From Pseudomonadota bacterium (GTDB lineage Bacteria; Pseudomonadota; Alphaproteobacteria; Rhizobiales; Xanthobacteraceae), in NCBI GenBank assembly GCA_023392205.1, contig JAEVZN010000506.1, forward strand, positions 1 to 11,965: a DNA stretch of 11,965 nt, given 5' to 3'. Every line of letters begins with the position of its first letter. The first letter of the stretch is position 1. Shown one piece after another: positions 1 through 6,657 of the stretch. A program made the translations under genes and the position numbers. Below the pieces are notes generated by a model. That model did no database searches. It saw only the letters and a list, made by a program, of their open reading frames with translations, and was not told where the DNA came from.

Positions 1-305
1 TCGCAGCGCTCGCCGCCAGCGCGGCAAGCGGCTGCTGGCTGCGCGCCCAGAGCTGCGACGCGGCGGAAGCGCGGCGGGCTCTGGCCGCGGAGAAGCTGCG
101 CCATGCCGTGACCCGCGCCGGCCTTGATGCCGCGCAGCTCAGCGCGGATTTCGACTTCGCCGCCCGCAAGGAAATCGAACAGCGCGCCCAGGCGCGCGAG
201 GAGCAGATCCGTGACCTTCAGAGCGTTATTGCGAATGCGCCTGCTGGCCGCTGCCGTCTTGGCGCCGATGGCCGCCGCCGGCTGCTCAACATCTACCAGC
301 ATTGA
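1..305 (+). CDS. Rz-like i-spanin, 3' part (phage lysis)
   Basis: Partial gene: the frame is open from base 3 with no start in the window, so the N-terminus, which would carry the inner-membrane anchor, lies to the left. The visible ~100 residues are Ala/Arg/Glu-rich with a helical, coiled-coil-like stretch (KEIEQRAQAREEQIRDLQ). They end in a short Cys-containing tail (CRLGADGRRRLLN) resembling the C-terminus of many phage Rz-type proteins. A lipoprotein gene starts inside it in another frame at 235, which is the classic Rz/Rz1 arrangement. Known role of the family: the i-spanin joins the o-spanin across the periplasm and disrupts the outer membrane at the last step of phage lysis. The call rests on gene architecture and the tail motif, not on a search. 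A non-phage coiled-coil protein is the alternative. Confidence 0.6.
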   Translation, partial: AALAASAASGCWLRAQSCDAAEARRALAAEKLRHAVTRAGLDAAQLSADFDFAARKEIEQRAQAREEQIRDLQSVIANAPAGRCRLGADGRRRLLNIYQH

Positions 306-585
306 AAGCCCGCTCAGCCGCCGGCTGCCGCCGCCACCGGCCTTTGTGAAAGAGGTCTGGCTGATGGCGCCGCAGGCCGACGACGATCTCAAACTCGTCG
401 CCGCGCGCGAACGCGCCGGCCGGGCCAAGGCAAACGATGTGATCACCTGCTTTGCGGACTGGTACGACCGGCTGCGCAAGACATATGGCGCGTCCGAGCC
501 CGAGCCGGCATTGGCACATTCGGCACTGACCGTCTGCACGCGGATGCAAAAGGACGCGGTCAAGAGGACAGGACCCCAGCCATGA
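235..585 (+). CDS. Rz1-like o-spanin lipoprotein, overlapping the i-spanin gene
   Basis: 116 residues. The start chosen is the ATG at 235, because it gives a lipoprotein signal peptide: MRLLAAAVLAPMAAAG followed by C17 (lipobox AAGC). An upstream in-frame ATG at 124 would add an Arg/Ser-rich leader that makes no sense. After the lipobox comes a short Ser/Thr linker and a proline-rich segment (RRLPPPPAF), as in Rz1 proteins. A longer helical C-terminal region follows (ARERAGRAKANDVITCFADWYDRLRKTYG), which I recall from alphaproteobacterial phage homologues. The first 71 bases lie inside the i-spanin gene in a different frame, and the stop overlaps the next start (ATGA at 582-585). Expected location is the inner leaflet of the outer membrane, partnering the i-spanin during lysis. 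It is longer than the ~60-residue lambda Rz1. Confidence 0.65.
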   Translation: MRLLAAAVLAPMAAAGCSTSTSIESPLSRRLPPPPAFVKEVWLMAPQADDDLKLVAARERAGRAKANDVITCFADWYDRLRKTYGASEPEPALAHSALTVCTRMQKDAVKRTGPQP

Positions 586-808
586 GCAGGACCGCGCTGC
601 CACGTGAGGGCACCATCGTGTTCGACAAAAGGGTGACGATCCCGATCGCGCTGACGCTGTGCGGCCTCGTCGCCGGCGCCGGCATGGGCTACGCGACACT
701 ACATGCGCGGGTGGGGCATCTCGAACGGGACAGCCCGAAATCAACGAGCGCACCATCCGTATGGAAGAGCGTATCCGGTTTATTGCCGAGACGGTGGCGA
801 AGCGGTAA
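582..808 (+). pseudogene. Small phage-type membrane protein, broken by a one-base frameshift
   Basis: The gene starts at 582 in an ATGA overlap with the o-spanin stop, so it belongs to the same lysis-type operon. Residues ~18-40 (VTIPIALTLCGLVAGAGMGYA) form one membrane helix, followed by HARVGHLERD. Just after that, near 733, the frame goes wrong. The zero frame continues as low-complexity sequence to 872. The +2 frame reads PEINERTIRMEERIRFIAE then TVAKR and stops at 806-808, a natural amphipathic C-terminus. The span is 227 bases, one short of 76 codons, so one missing base explains it. Restored product: about 75 residues, a single-pass membrane protein with a short coiled-coil tail, function unknown. 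The shift may be real decay of a prophage remnant or a sequencing error. Confidence 0.55.
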
Positions 809-948
809 TAACTTGTCTGTATCTAGTGACCGCCCTTTGAATTTTTTCAGTCTCGAATCTCGTCTTGCTTAGATTTAAGACTGGTTCGTTTTAAGGTTGG
901 CTCGAGCCGTAGTGTCCGGTTAGGTTTGGTGCCCTACGGAGGCGCTCA
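809..948 (+). other. AT-rich intergenic stretch and left edge of the AT-richer island
   Basis: Composition changes sharply here, with runs such as TTTGAATTTTTTCAG and GATTTAAGACTGG, after the GC-rich phage genes. It must hold the promoter of the downstream methyltransferase gene, but I see no convincing -35/-10 pair. A clear ribosome binding site, GGAGG at 938-942, sits six bases before the GTG start at 949. No terminator hairpin for the lysis genes is evident. Confidence 0.5.
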
Positions 949-1893
949 GTGAAATATCAAGCTCATAACGAAAAAGACAAATCGATCTCGGATTCCAACC
1001 GTAAACTCGCGCGGCTAAAGCTGCCAGAAGATCTTGCGGGCAAACGCGTTTTGGACATTGGTTGCAACGAAGGTTTTTTCTGTGCGCAGGCCGCCCGTCG
1101 CGGGGCGACGGCGATTGGAATCGACGCTGATAAGTTCGCAATTGAATTTGCCACCTCACTCTACGGAAGCAACCAAAATATTACCTTCCTGCACCAGAAA
1201 TGGGACGTACTCCCAAAGGGTCCTTTCGATATCGTATTGTGGCTGTCTGCCATGCACTACGAAAGCGACCCTGCCGCAGTTTTCGAGAGAATCAAGCGGG
1301 AATTGTCCCCAAACGGACTGCTAATTTTAGAGTGCGGGGTGTTCCCGGCGGACGATATCCAGTTCAGCATTCCCATGCCGCGACCCTACGATGTCCCGCT
1401 TTACCCAACTCAGCTAGCTCTCGCTAAGATGCTAGCGGGTTGGACGATGCGTGAAGTCGCACCAAGCGAGACGACACCCGGCGATCAAGTGCCCCGCCGC
1501 GTTATACATTGCCGACCTTCGACCACAACCGTTCTGATGATCACTGGTAAAAGCGGTTTTGGGAAGTCTACGCTCACAAGCAAAATAGGGCGTGACGCAA
1601 CTAAGATAATTTCACTCGACCGTTTAGTCACCGCTATCGCTGAAGGCCAAGTCCACGTCCGGCCATTCGAAAAATTCGTAAAAGAAAAATTCGAAGCTTG
1701 GAACCTTGAGCCATTTTATGAGGCCATCGATATCGATGGATATACTGACGATTATATCTCTCTCTTGATGCGATTGATCTCGCCCTCGGACGACCTTGTG
1801 ATCATTGAAGGATACATGACAGACCAGCAAAAGCTTTTATTCAAGAAGCGTATGGGTCATGTGACGCGCATTTGGGAGGCGTCGAAATACTGA
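949..1893 (+). CDS. SAM-dependent methyltransferase fused to a P-loop (kinase-like) domain
   Basis: 314 residues. The GTG start is fixed by GGAGG at 938-942, six bases upstream. The N-terminal half is a class I methyltransferase: motif I VLDIGCNEG at 34-42, acidic residue D59 in GIDAD at the end of strand 2, FDIVLWLSAMHY at ~93-104 (motif IV region) and LSPNGLLILECG at ~119-130. The second half starts with a P-loop, GKSGFGKS at 200-207 (Walker A, GxxxxGKS). SLDRL follows at 222-226, then a Walker B-like LVIIEGY at ~283-289. This layout fits a small-molecule or sugar kinase-like P-loop domain rather than an AAA+ ATPase. Base composition is AT-richer than the flanks, and the gene converges on a methyltransferase/glycosyltransferase pair. 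I infer that it modifies a glycan, perhaps phosphorylating and methylating it as WbdD does. Both domain types are clear; substrate and partner are unknown. Confidence 0.75.
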   Translation: MKYQAHNEKDKSISDSNRKLARLKLPEDLAGKRVLDIGCNEGFFCAQAARRGATAIGIDADKFAIEFATSLYGSNQNITFLHQKWDVLPKGPFDIVLWLSAMHYESDPAAVFERIKRELSPNGLLILECGVFPADDIQFSIPMPRPYDVPLYPTQLALAKMLAGWTMREVAPSETTPGDQVPRRVIHCRPSTTTVLMITGKSGFGKSTLTSKIGRDATKIISLDRLVTAIAEGQVHVRPFEKFVKEKFEAWNLEPFYEAIDIDGYTDDYISLLMRLISPSDDLVIIEGYMTDQQKLLFKKRMGHVTRIWEASKY

Positions 1894-1966
1894 CCAAACT
1901 ATATGTTCGTTGGATCTAAATCGAGCACTCAATTGTTGCTCCTTGTTGGACTCTGCATATCTGGGC

Positions 1967-1983
1967 GCGTCAATTTGTGACGC
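1967..1983. terminator. Weak hairpin between convergent genes
   Basis: GCGTCA (1967-1972), loop ATTTG, TGACGC (1978-1983): a perfect 6-bp stem in the 137-base gap between the convergent genes ending at 1893 and 2031. No T-run follows on either strand, so a terminator role is only suggested by position. Confidence 0.25.
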
Positions 1984-2030
1984 AACGCATCTTCGGCCGT
2001 CACGCTTGAATAGGAAGTAGCCCGCGCGCC

Positions 2031-2933
2031 TCAAGTGACAATCTTCTTAAGAACCAGCATGTCTTGCCAGCCGTGAAGATAAGGTCTTCCGTTCCAAGCT
2101 CCGGTGAGATCGGCTACCGTTTGCAATCCTGATGCAGCACACATTTCGGAAAAGCTGGCGGTCTCATATGCGACGGGGTCGCCGATTGGATCGCTGAAAT
2201 AGTGATTTTTTGGAACGCCATCTAAGTCGCAATGAATATACTGCCCGTTCTCGAGTTTTCGAAAGCAGTATGAGTATTCTCCCTCCCCAAGACCCAGGCG
2301 CGGCGTCACCTGGCCAACAGTCCTAGTCGCTGCTTCTGGGATGGCAAAAAACGATAAAAGTGCGATTCCTCCCGGCCGCAACACGGTGGCGATTTGGCTG
2401 AGATAATTCTTGGCCGTTGCCGCATCGATGTGGGTGAAAATGGAAGCGGCAAAAACGACGTCGAAAAAATCTGGCTGATACTTAAAGGTAAACGTTTCGC
2501 TCGGTATTGCGCCTTTACGATTGTAAATGGGGTGTGACAAATCGATGTGCTCAAAAGAGAAATTTGGACGGCGGATTGTCTTTTTGCAGTACTCGATCAA
2601 ATCGGTCTGTGGATCAAATCCGTAATACGCCCCGTCTTTTATATAGTAAGATAATGGAGCGGCCATCCGTCCATTGCCGCAACCGATATCAAGCACTCTT
2701 CCCGACGGCGACAGCCGACCGTATCGAATCAGGAACTCAAGCCATTCAAGTCCAACGTAGAAGTAGCGTTCGGCGTCTGTGTCGCCGGAGGACGCCGCAG
2801 CCAGCTTTTGGTCGAAGCGTCGATCTAAGGTATATTCAACGACAGTAGAAACTGCGCGTGCCAATAAATCCAGTGATTCATCGCTATTTTCAATAAAGTC
2901 ATCGGCCGTCAGACCTAGCTGTTTCGGGTGCAT
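2031..2933 (-). CDS. Class I SAM-dependent methyltransferase (glycan cluster)
   Basis: 300 residues. Motif I is VLDIGCGNG at residues 80-88, the acidic motif II is YYGFDP (D107), the motif IV region is FFDVVFAASIFTHI at ~156-169, and the post-motif LRPGGIALLSFF lies at ~187-198. The ~75 residues before motif I are helical and may form a lid or substrate-recognition segment. The start at 2933 lies 19 bases inside the upstream glycosyltransferase gene, and GATGAG about eight bases before it could act as a weak ribosome binding site, so the two are very likely translationally coupled. I infer that it methylates a sugar or a glycan terminus made by the neighbouring glycosyltransferase. A small-molecule methyltransferase cannot be excluded. 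The AT-richer composition matches the island. Confidence 0.75.
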   Translation of the reverse strand: MHPKQLGLTADDFIENSDESLDLLARAVSTVVEYTLDRRFDQKLAAASSGDTDAERYFYVGLEWLEFLIRYGRLSPSGRVLDIGCGNGRMAAPLSYYIKDGAYYGFDPQTDLIEYCKKTIRRPNFSFEHIDLSHPIYNRKGAIPSETFTFKYQPDFFDVVFAASIFTHIDAATAKNYLSQIATVLRPGGIALLSFFAIPEAATRTVGQVTPRLGLGEGEYSYCFRKLENGQYIHCDLDGVPKNHYFSDPIGDPVAYETASFSEMCAASGLQTVADLTGAWNGRPYLHGWQDMLVLKKIVT

Positions 2934-4969
2934 TCGTAATACTCATCTGCTTTTTTGCTGACGAACACTCTCAGAGCCGGGGGAATGACGCCATGGAGTT
3001 GGCGCCGGTGGAAATCTGAATCGAACAGCGTATCCCAGGAGCTTGAGGCCCCGATTCGACAGAGATGCATACCGCGCTCGCGCTCATCACAATCACCCAC
3101 CCCTGAGGCTGCCGTCATCAAAGCATCTGCGACACCGGAGATGCTTGGTTGACACGGTATGAGATTGGACGAGATGGAGCGTACGAAATCTTCACTTCGG
3201 TTATCGAATATGTTGGTTACAACTCGCGCGCCGGCAGATGCCATCTCGAAGGCAACTAGGCCGGGATGTGGTGAATACATCAGGCTCAGACCGACGTCGA
3301 CAGACTTCAAAAACTTTCGGTAAGTGCGCCCATCCATTTTGGGTAGCATCTCCATTCGCTGGTGCCGCCCGAGTTCAACAGAGCCAGGGAGCGAAGAGCC
3401 AACGCCAACAAATTCCCAATCACCAGCAAAATGTCCTCGATCGATGGATTGTCTCAGGGCCAAAAGCCCCACGGCGAATAAATTGCGCCTCGCGTGACAT
3501 TCAGGCCGAGCGTACATCGCAAAACGAAGTCGAGAGCGATCGCGCATTTCCTGAACAGTTGGCTTTTCAGCTTCGCTAAGCACGTGTTCGAAAACAGCAA
3601 AATCTCTATTCTCTTCAGGCGTTCGACCGGATCGAAAAACACCTATGCTATGGGCTTGAAAATACTCTTGAAGCTTTCTGGAATTGAAGATTGGGAACTG
3701 CGGCAAGTTGTAAGCGCTACAAAGTATCGCATGTTCCGAGCCGTATTCATGAAATATTGATTCATCTTCTTGGATAAGCGAGATAAAGCGGGGCTCCCTC
3801 GTAAATTTCGCCAAGTCATGCGCAAGGAATGCTTCCCAACACGAGTAAGAGATTATTCGGTCATTGGGACCCACTTCGAGGGGGAGCCCCTGGTTTCGGT
3901 CTCGATTGAATATTTTGACGGAGTCGACGAAGCTTCGAAAACGAGGGTCTCTTCCAAGCGACCACAGCGCGTATCGTCCGTCTTCGGTGGGATGACCACA
4001 AATGACAATTTTTACAGTCCAGCCCTGACGATGAAATGATCGCACGAGCTCGAGGCCGGCCTTGTATCCGCCGAAAAATATATCCGGGTTGAAGTTCGGC
4101 ACGAGGAACCAGATGCAGGGTGCGCCGTGACCTGGCTTAGCGGGAATCGAGCGAAGCCTGCGAGCAATTGCGTCTGCTGCATCCAATTCCACGGCTTTCG
4201 TTAGTCCAGGAAAGGCCAGCTCGGTTGTGTGGCTGATCTCGTGCTTCGGAAGGCGACCTTCCTTTCGTCCATTAAGCACAAAATGCTCAAAACCGCTTAG
4301 AAACTCGCCGCGCTCCACCGCCTCCCGAACATCGCAGTAAAACGACCTGTAAAATCCCTCGTCAAAATCCGCGTTCGGAGAATTCCCGGCATGAATGCCA
4401 ATTTGCAGATAATGGTCGAACCCTCTGACTGAGCTCTGTGAAAGCCCATACTCGGCGTCGTACCATTTCTGATCGAAAAAGCGGTGAATCTCACTAGCGT
4501 TCGAGGGGGCGCCGAATATGCGCGCCTTCCAACCGCTTTTATTGCCAATCGAATGCGGCTTGCGAGAAATGGCTTCTGCTGCGTCCCACTCCACGGGTTT
4601 CGTTAGTCCAGGAAAGGCCGCCTCGGTAGCGCGGCTTATTTCGAACGTCGGAAGGCGCCCTTCCTTTGCTCCAAAGAGCACAAAATGTTCGAAACCATTC
4701 ACGAACTCGCCGCGCTCCACCGCCTCCCTAACATCGCTGTAAAACGATCGGTAAAAATCTTCGTCAAAATCCGCATTTGGGGAATGGCCAGCTTGCACGC
4801 CGATCCGCAGATAATGGTCGAACCCACTTAGCGAACTTTGGGAAAGACCATATTCGGCATCGTACCAATCTTGATCAAAAAAGCCGTGGATCTTTCTTGC
4901 ATTCGACGTGACGCCGAATACGCGCGCCTTCCACCCCGCTCTGATGCGTCGTGCTGCAATACTTTTCAT
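2915..4969 (-). CDS. WsaF-like glycosyltransferase with duplicated N-terminal module
   Basis: 684 residues from the ATG at 4969. The frame is open further upstream, but that extension is an Arg/Pro-rich shadow of the preceding gene, and this ATG forms a perfect ATGA overlap with that gene's stop. Residues 12-145 and 146-279 are two ungapped copies of a 134-residue module carrying FFDQxWYDAEYGLSQSS, FDHYLxIG, SPNADFDExFYRSFY and EGRLP. This FD-x-x-WY/HYL-x-x-G/EGR pattern is typical of repeat modules on rhizobial polysaccharide glycosyltransferases. From ~285 comes a GT-B-type region starting CIWFLVPNFNPDIFFGGYK, as in WsaF-type (GT4) rhamnosyltransferases. A donor-binding-like HPGLVAFEMASAGARVV follows at ~568-584. 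I infer a cytoplasmic or membrane-associated transferase building a surface glycan. Family is fairly sure; sugar donor and linkage are unknown. Confidence 0.75.
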   Translation of the reverse strand: MKSIAARRIRAGWKARVFGVTSNARKIHGFFDQDWYDAEYGLSQSSLSGFDHYLRIGVQAGHSPNADFDEDFYRSFYSDVREAVERGEFVNGFEHFVLFGAKEGRLPTFEISRATEAAFPGLTKPVEWDAAEAISRKPHSIGNKSGWKARIFGAPSNASEIHRFFDQKWYDAEYGLSQSSVRGFDHYLQIGIHAGNSPNADFDEGFYRSFYCDVREAVERGEFLSGFEHFVLNGRKEGRLPKHEISHTTELAFPGLTKAVELDAADAIARRLRSIPAKPGHGAPCIWFLVPNFNPDIFFGGYKAGLELVRSFHRQGWTVKIVICGHPTEDGRYALWSLGRDPRFRSFVDSVKIFNRDRNQGLPLEVGPNDRIISYSCWEAFLAHDLAKFTREPRFISLIQEDESIFHEYGSEHAILCSAYNLPQFPIFNSRKLQEYFQAHSIGVFRSGRTPEENRDFAVFEHVLSEAEKPTVQEMRDRSRLRFAMYARPECHARRNLFAVGLLALRQSIDRGHFAGDWEFVGVGSSLPGSVELGRHQRMEMLPKMDGRTYRKFLKSVDVGLSLMYSPHPGLVAFEMASAGARVVTNIFDNRSEDFVRSISSNLIPCQPSISGVADALMTAASGVGDCDERERGMHLCRIGASSSWDTLFDSDFHRRQLHGVIPPALRVFVSKKADEYYECTRNS
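4133..4534 (-). repeat. Glycosyltransferase N-terminal module, copy 2
   Basis: 402 bases encoding residues 146-279, directly abutting copy 1 and lying next to the catalytic region. Differences from copy 1 are scattered substitutions, mostly conservative (for example GFDHYLRIGVQAG against GFDHYLQIGIHAG), which suggests that selection kept both copies. Confidence 0.85.
4535..4936 (-). repeat. Glycosyltransferase N-terminal module, copy 1
   Basis: 402 bases encoding residues 12-145. The copy aligns without gaps to the adjacent 402-base unit, and identity is visibly high at both protein and DNA level (for example the shared blocks encoding WYDAEYGLSQSS and DVREAVERGEF). This points to a tandem in-frame duplication. 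Confidence 0.85.
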
Positions 4970-5193
4970 GGGGCGCGCCTGACGATGTGCTGGAGATGCC
5001 GGATCGGGGCGCGGCTCTTCGGATCGGCGTCTGCGAGCGTGTGCTCGTCGGCCAGGGCGCGGAGGCAGTCCTGCACTTCGCGACGTGAGACAAGCTTGCG
5101 CTCGATCAGCAGATCGAGGACGGCGGCCAGACACGCCGTCTGGCCGGCCAGCATGGCGGCGATGTCCTCGTCGCTGAGACGCTCTCTCCCCAC
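4966..5193 (-). CDS. Small hypothetical protein coupled to the glycosyltransferase
   Basis: 75 residues starting with GTG at 5193; a G-rich stretch (GGGGG, 5204-5200) six bases upstream could serve as ribosome binding site. The protein is mostly helical: MGRERLSDEDIAAMLAGQTACLAAVLDLLIERKLVSR, split here by a hydrophobic helix around residues 18-30, then a charged helix and a basic tail. I do not recognise a family. It is strikingly GC-rich compared with the glycosyltransferase gene, yet its TGA overlaps that gene's ATG (ATGA at 4969-4966), so ribosomes can pass straight from one to the other. It may be an older resident gene next to which the AT-rich cassette was inserted. The acidic LSDEDIAAML start and helical fold would suit a small protein-interaction or regulatory role, but nothing shows this. 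Confidence 0.6.
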   Translation of the reverse strand: MGRERLSDEDIAAMLAGQTACLAAVLDLLIERKLVSRREVQDCLRALADEHTLADADPKSRAPIRHLQHIVRRAP

Positions 5194-5337
5194 GCTTGAC
5201 CCCCGATACTTCCCCGCAAATTTTTACCGCAACTCCCGGTCGTCATGCGAGTCCAAATTCGCTGAATGGTGCGGCGCCCAACAGTTCGCGCGGCCGCTTC
5301 GGCTTGCACCTTCGCGCGCGGCCGGCAAGATGCGGCC

Positions 5338-5721
5338 ATGTCCTCCCACCACCTGACCGCCCGCCAGCTGGCCGCCCGGATCCGCGAATTCGCGCCCGGA
5401 ACGGCCGACATGCGCGACATCGCGGCGCTCGACCGGCGCTGGGCTTTGCTTGCTGTGGATGTCTTCAATGCGCGGATCGCGGCCGGCCGGCGGATCCTGT
5501 TCGCACCCACGGTGGGTGCGGCGCTGCTGTCAGGCCATCACTGGCTGCATGTGCTGTGCCCGGCCTGCCGGACGATCGGGACGTTGGACTTGCGGGTGGT
5601 GCCGCGGCCGTCCGAGACGCCGGTCACGGCGATCCTGCCAAGCCTGCGTTGCCGGACCTGCGAAGGGCGCAACCCGCCGCCGTCGATCGTCCGGCTGTCG
5701 CCGCACCATTCGCTGGCCTGA
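5338..5721 (+). CDS. Hypothetical protein with a CxxC...CxxC zinc ribbon
   Basis: 127 residues from the ATG at 5338. The frame is open back to 5266, but the added residues are Arg/Ala-rich and look non-coding. The N-terminal ~50 residues (LTARQLAARIREFAPG..., DIAALDRRWALLAVDVFNARI) are helical. The C-terminal half has two cysteine pairs, C74-PA-C77 and C105-RT-C108, about 28 residues apart and separated by beta-like segments, which is a zinc-ribbon pattern. I recall proteins of this shape as hypotheticals in Bradyrhizobium genomes, but I know of no function. It is divergent from the small gene at 4966-5193, so the 144 bases between them must hold promoters for both. No clear ribosome binding site precedes 5338, so the start is uncertain. 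Confidence 0.6.
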   Translation: MSSHHLTARQLAARIREFAPGTADMRDIAALDRRWALLAVDVFNARIAAGRRILFAPTVGAALLSGHHWLHVLCPACRTIGTLDLRVVPRPSETPVTAILPSLRCRTCEGRNPPPSIVRLSPHHSLA

Positions 5722-5858
5722 CCATTTTTTGGCGGAACCAAAGCACCGCTTGTGACTTGTGCGTCACGGGGGCGCGATGTTGCACATGGAACTCGCGATA
5801 GGACTTGCAGTTCGCCAAACCCCCGCTCAGGATGGTGTCAACATTTTCGGGGGATAAC

Positions 5859-6551
5859 ATGCGCGCCTTGGCTCTTGCCGCGTTCTCCGCTCTTGCAATT
5901 TCCGCCGCACCGGTCATGGCCGCGGACATGCGCGCCCCGGTGTACAAAGCTCCTCCCGCGCCGGTCATGATGCAGGCCTATAACTGGTCCGGCTTCTATG
6001 CCGGTATCCACGGCGGCTATGCCTGGGGCGAGGGTTCGGCCACCATCGTGGGCCTCACCGATTTCGGCGATATCGACGGGTGGTTCGGCGGTGGCCAGAT
6101 CGGCATCAACTGGCAGGCCGCCGGTTCGCCGTGGGTCTGGGGTATCGAAGCGGATCTATCCGGCTCCGACATCGGCTCGTCTGCCTCGGCCTTCGGCGTC
6201 ACCGCCGACACCACGCTGAACATGTTCGGCACCGTGCGCGGCCGCCTCGGCTATGCCTGGGATCGCATGATGGTCTACGGCACCGGCGGCTTTGCCTGGG
6301 GCCGCAACGAATTGTCGTTCACCGCGCCGGGCTTCGCTCTGTCGGAAGACCGCACGCATACCGGCTGGGTGGCCGGCGGCGGCGTCGAATGGGCGCTGCT
6401 GGACAACTGGGCGGCGCAGGTCGAGTATCAGTATCTGATGCTCGACCGCGAGACCTATTTCCCGGCCGTGCCCGGCGGCATCGGGCTCGATGCCGACGTG
6501 CACACCATCCGCGTCGGCCTGAACTACCGCTTCGGCGGGGGCCTCTGGTAA
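5859..6551 (+). CDS. Omp25-like outer membrane beta-barrel protein (porin family)
   Basis: 230 residues from the ATG at 5859, preceded by GGGGGA (5849-5854) four bases upstream. An upstream in-frame ATG at 5805 would put a non-signal leader in front and is rejected. Signal peptide: MRALALAAFSALAISAAPVMA, cleaved before ADMRAPVYKAPPAP. The mature chain has the hallmark NWSGFYAGIHGGYAWG, alternating aromatic/glycine beta strands (GQIGINWQ, GTVRGRLGYAWDRMMVYGTGGF, VAGGGVEWAL, QVEYQYLML) and ends in a strand VHTIRVGLNYRFGGGLW with the penultimate aromatics of barrels. The size fits an eight-stranded OmpA-like barrel, abundant in rhizobia and Brucella (Omp25/Omp31 relatives). Known role: outer membrane integrity and surface exposure; not proven to be a pore. 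Monocistronic, followed by a strong terminator. Confidence 0.9.
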   Translation: MRALALAAFSALAISAAPVMAADMRAPVYKAPPAPVMMQAYNWSGFYAGIHGGYAWGEGSATIVGLTDFGDIDGWFGGGQIGINWQAAGSPWVWGIEADLSGSDIGSSASAFGVTADTTLNMFGTVRGRLGYAWDRMMVYGTGGFAWGRNELSFTAPGFALSEDRTHTGWVAGGGVEWALLDNWAAQVEYQYLMLDRETYFPAVPGGIGLDADVHTIRVGLNYRFGGGLW

Positions 6552-6603
6552 GCTTGTTATCGACGACGCACTGAAGACCCCAACTGAAATCTCCAAGGAC
6601 TTA

Positions 6604-6629
6604 GGCCCCGGCTTGCCGGGGCCTTTTTT
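6604..6629 (+). terminator. Rho-independent terminator of the porin gene
   Basis: Perfect 9-bp inverted repeat GGCCCCGGC (6604-6612) / GCCGGGGCC (6615-6623) followed by six T (6624-6629), 53 bases after the porin stop. The - strand has no T-run after the hairpin, so it works mainly for the + strand gene. Confidence 0.9.
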
Positions 6630-6657
6630 GCATTCCAGTTTTGCAGACAGATGGCCC

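Noticed and set aside
286..756. 156-codon open frame on the - strand across the spanin genes
   Set aside because: Arg/Cys/Pro/Ser-rich shadow of high-GC coding DNA; the + strand frames have a signal peptide, lipobox and ATGA coupling.
910..918. TAGTGTCCG at 910-918 and again at 10067-10075, considered as possible mobile-element ends
   Set aside because: Only nine bases are shared, in the same orientation, with no flanking similarity, target duplication or transposase between them; chance is sufficient.
4970..5134. 55-residue N-terminal extension of the glycosyltransferase
   Set aside because: Arg/Pro/Ala-rich and overlaps a credible small gene; the ATG at 4969 with its ATGA overlap is a much better start.
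5752..5767. GTGAC-N6-GTCAC upstream of the porin, considered as a CRP/FNR-like operator
   Set aside because: The spacing does not fit the CRP (TGTGA-N6-TCACA) or FNR (TTGAT-N4-ATCAA) pattern, and the arms are only five bases.
5196..5801. 201-codon open frame on the + strand over the zinc-ribbon gene
   Set aside because: Arg/Pro/Ala-rich alternative frame; the zinc-ribbon frame shows paired CxxC motifs and normal composition.
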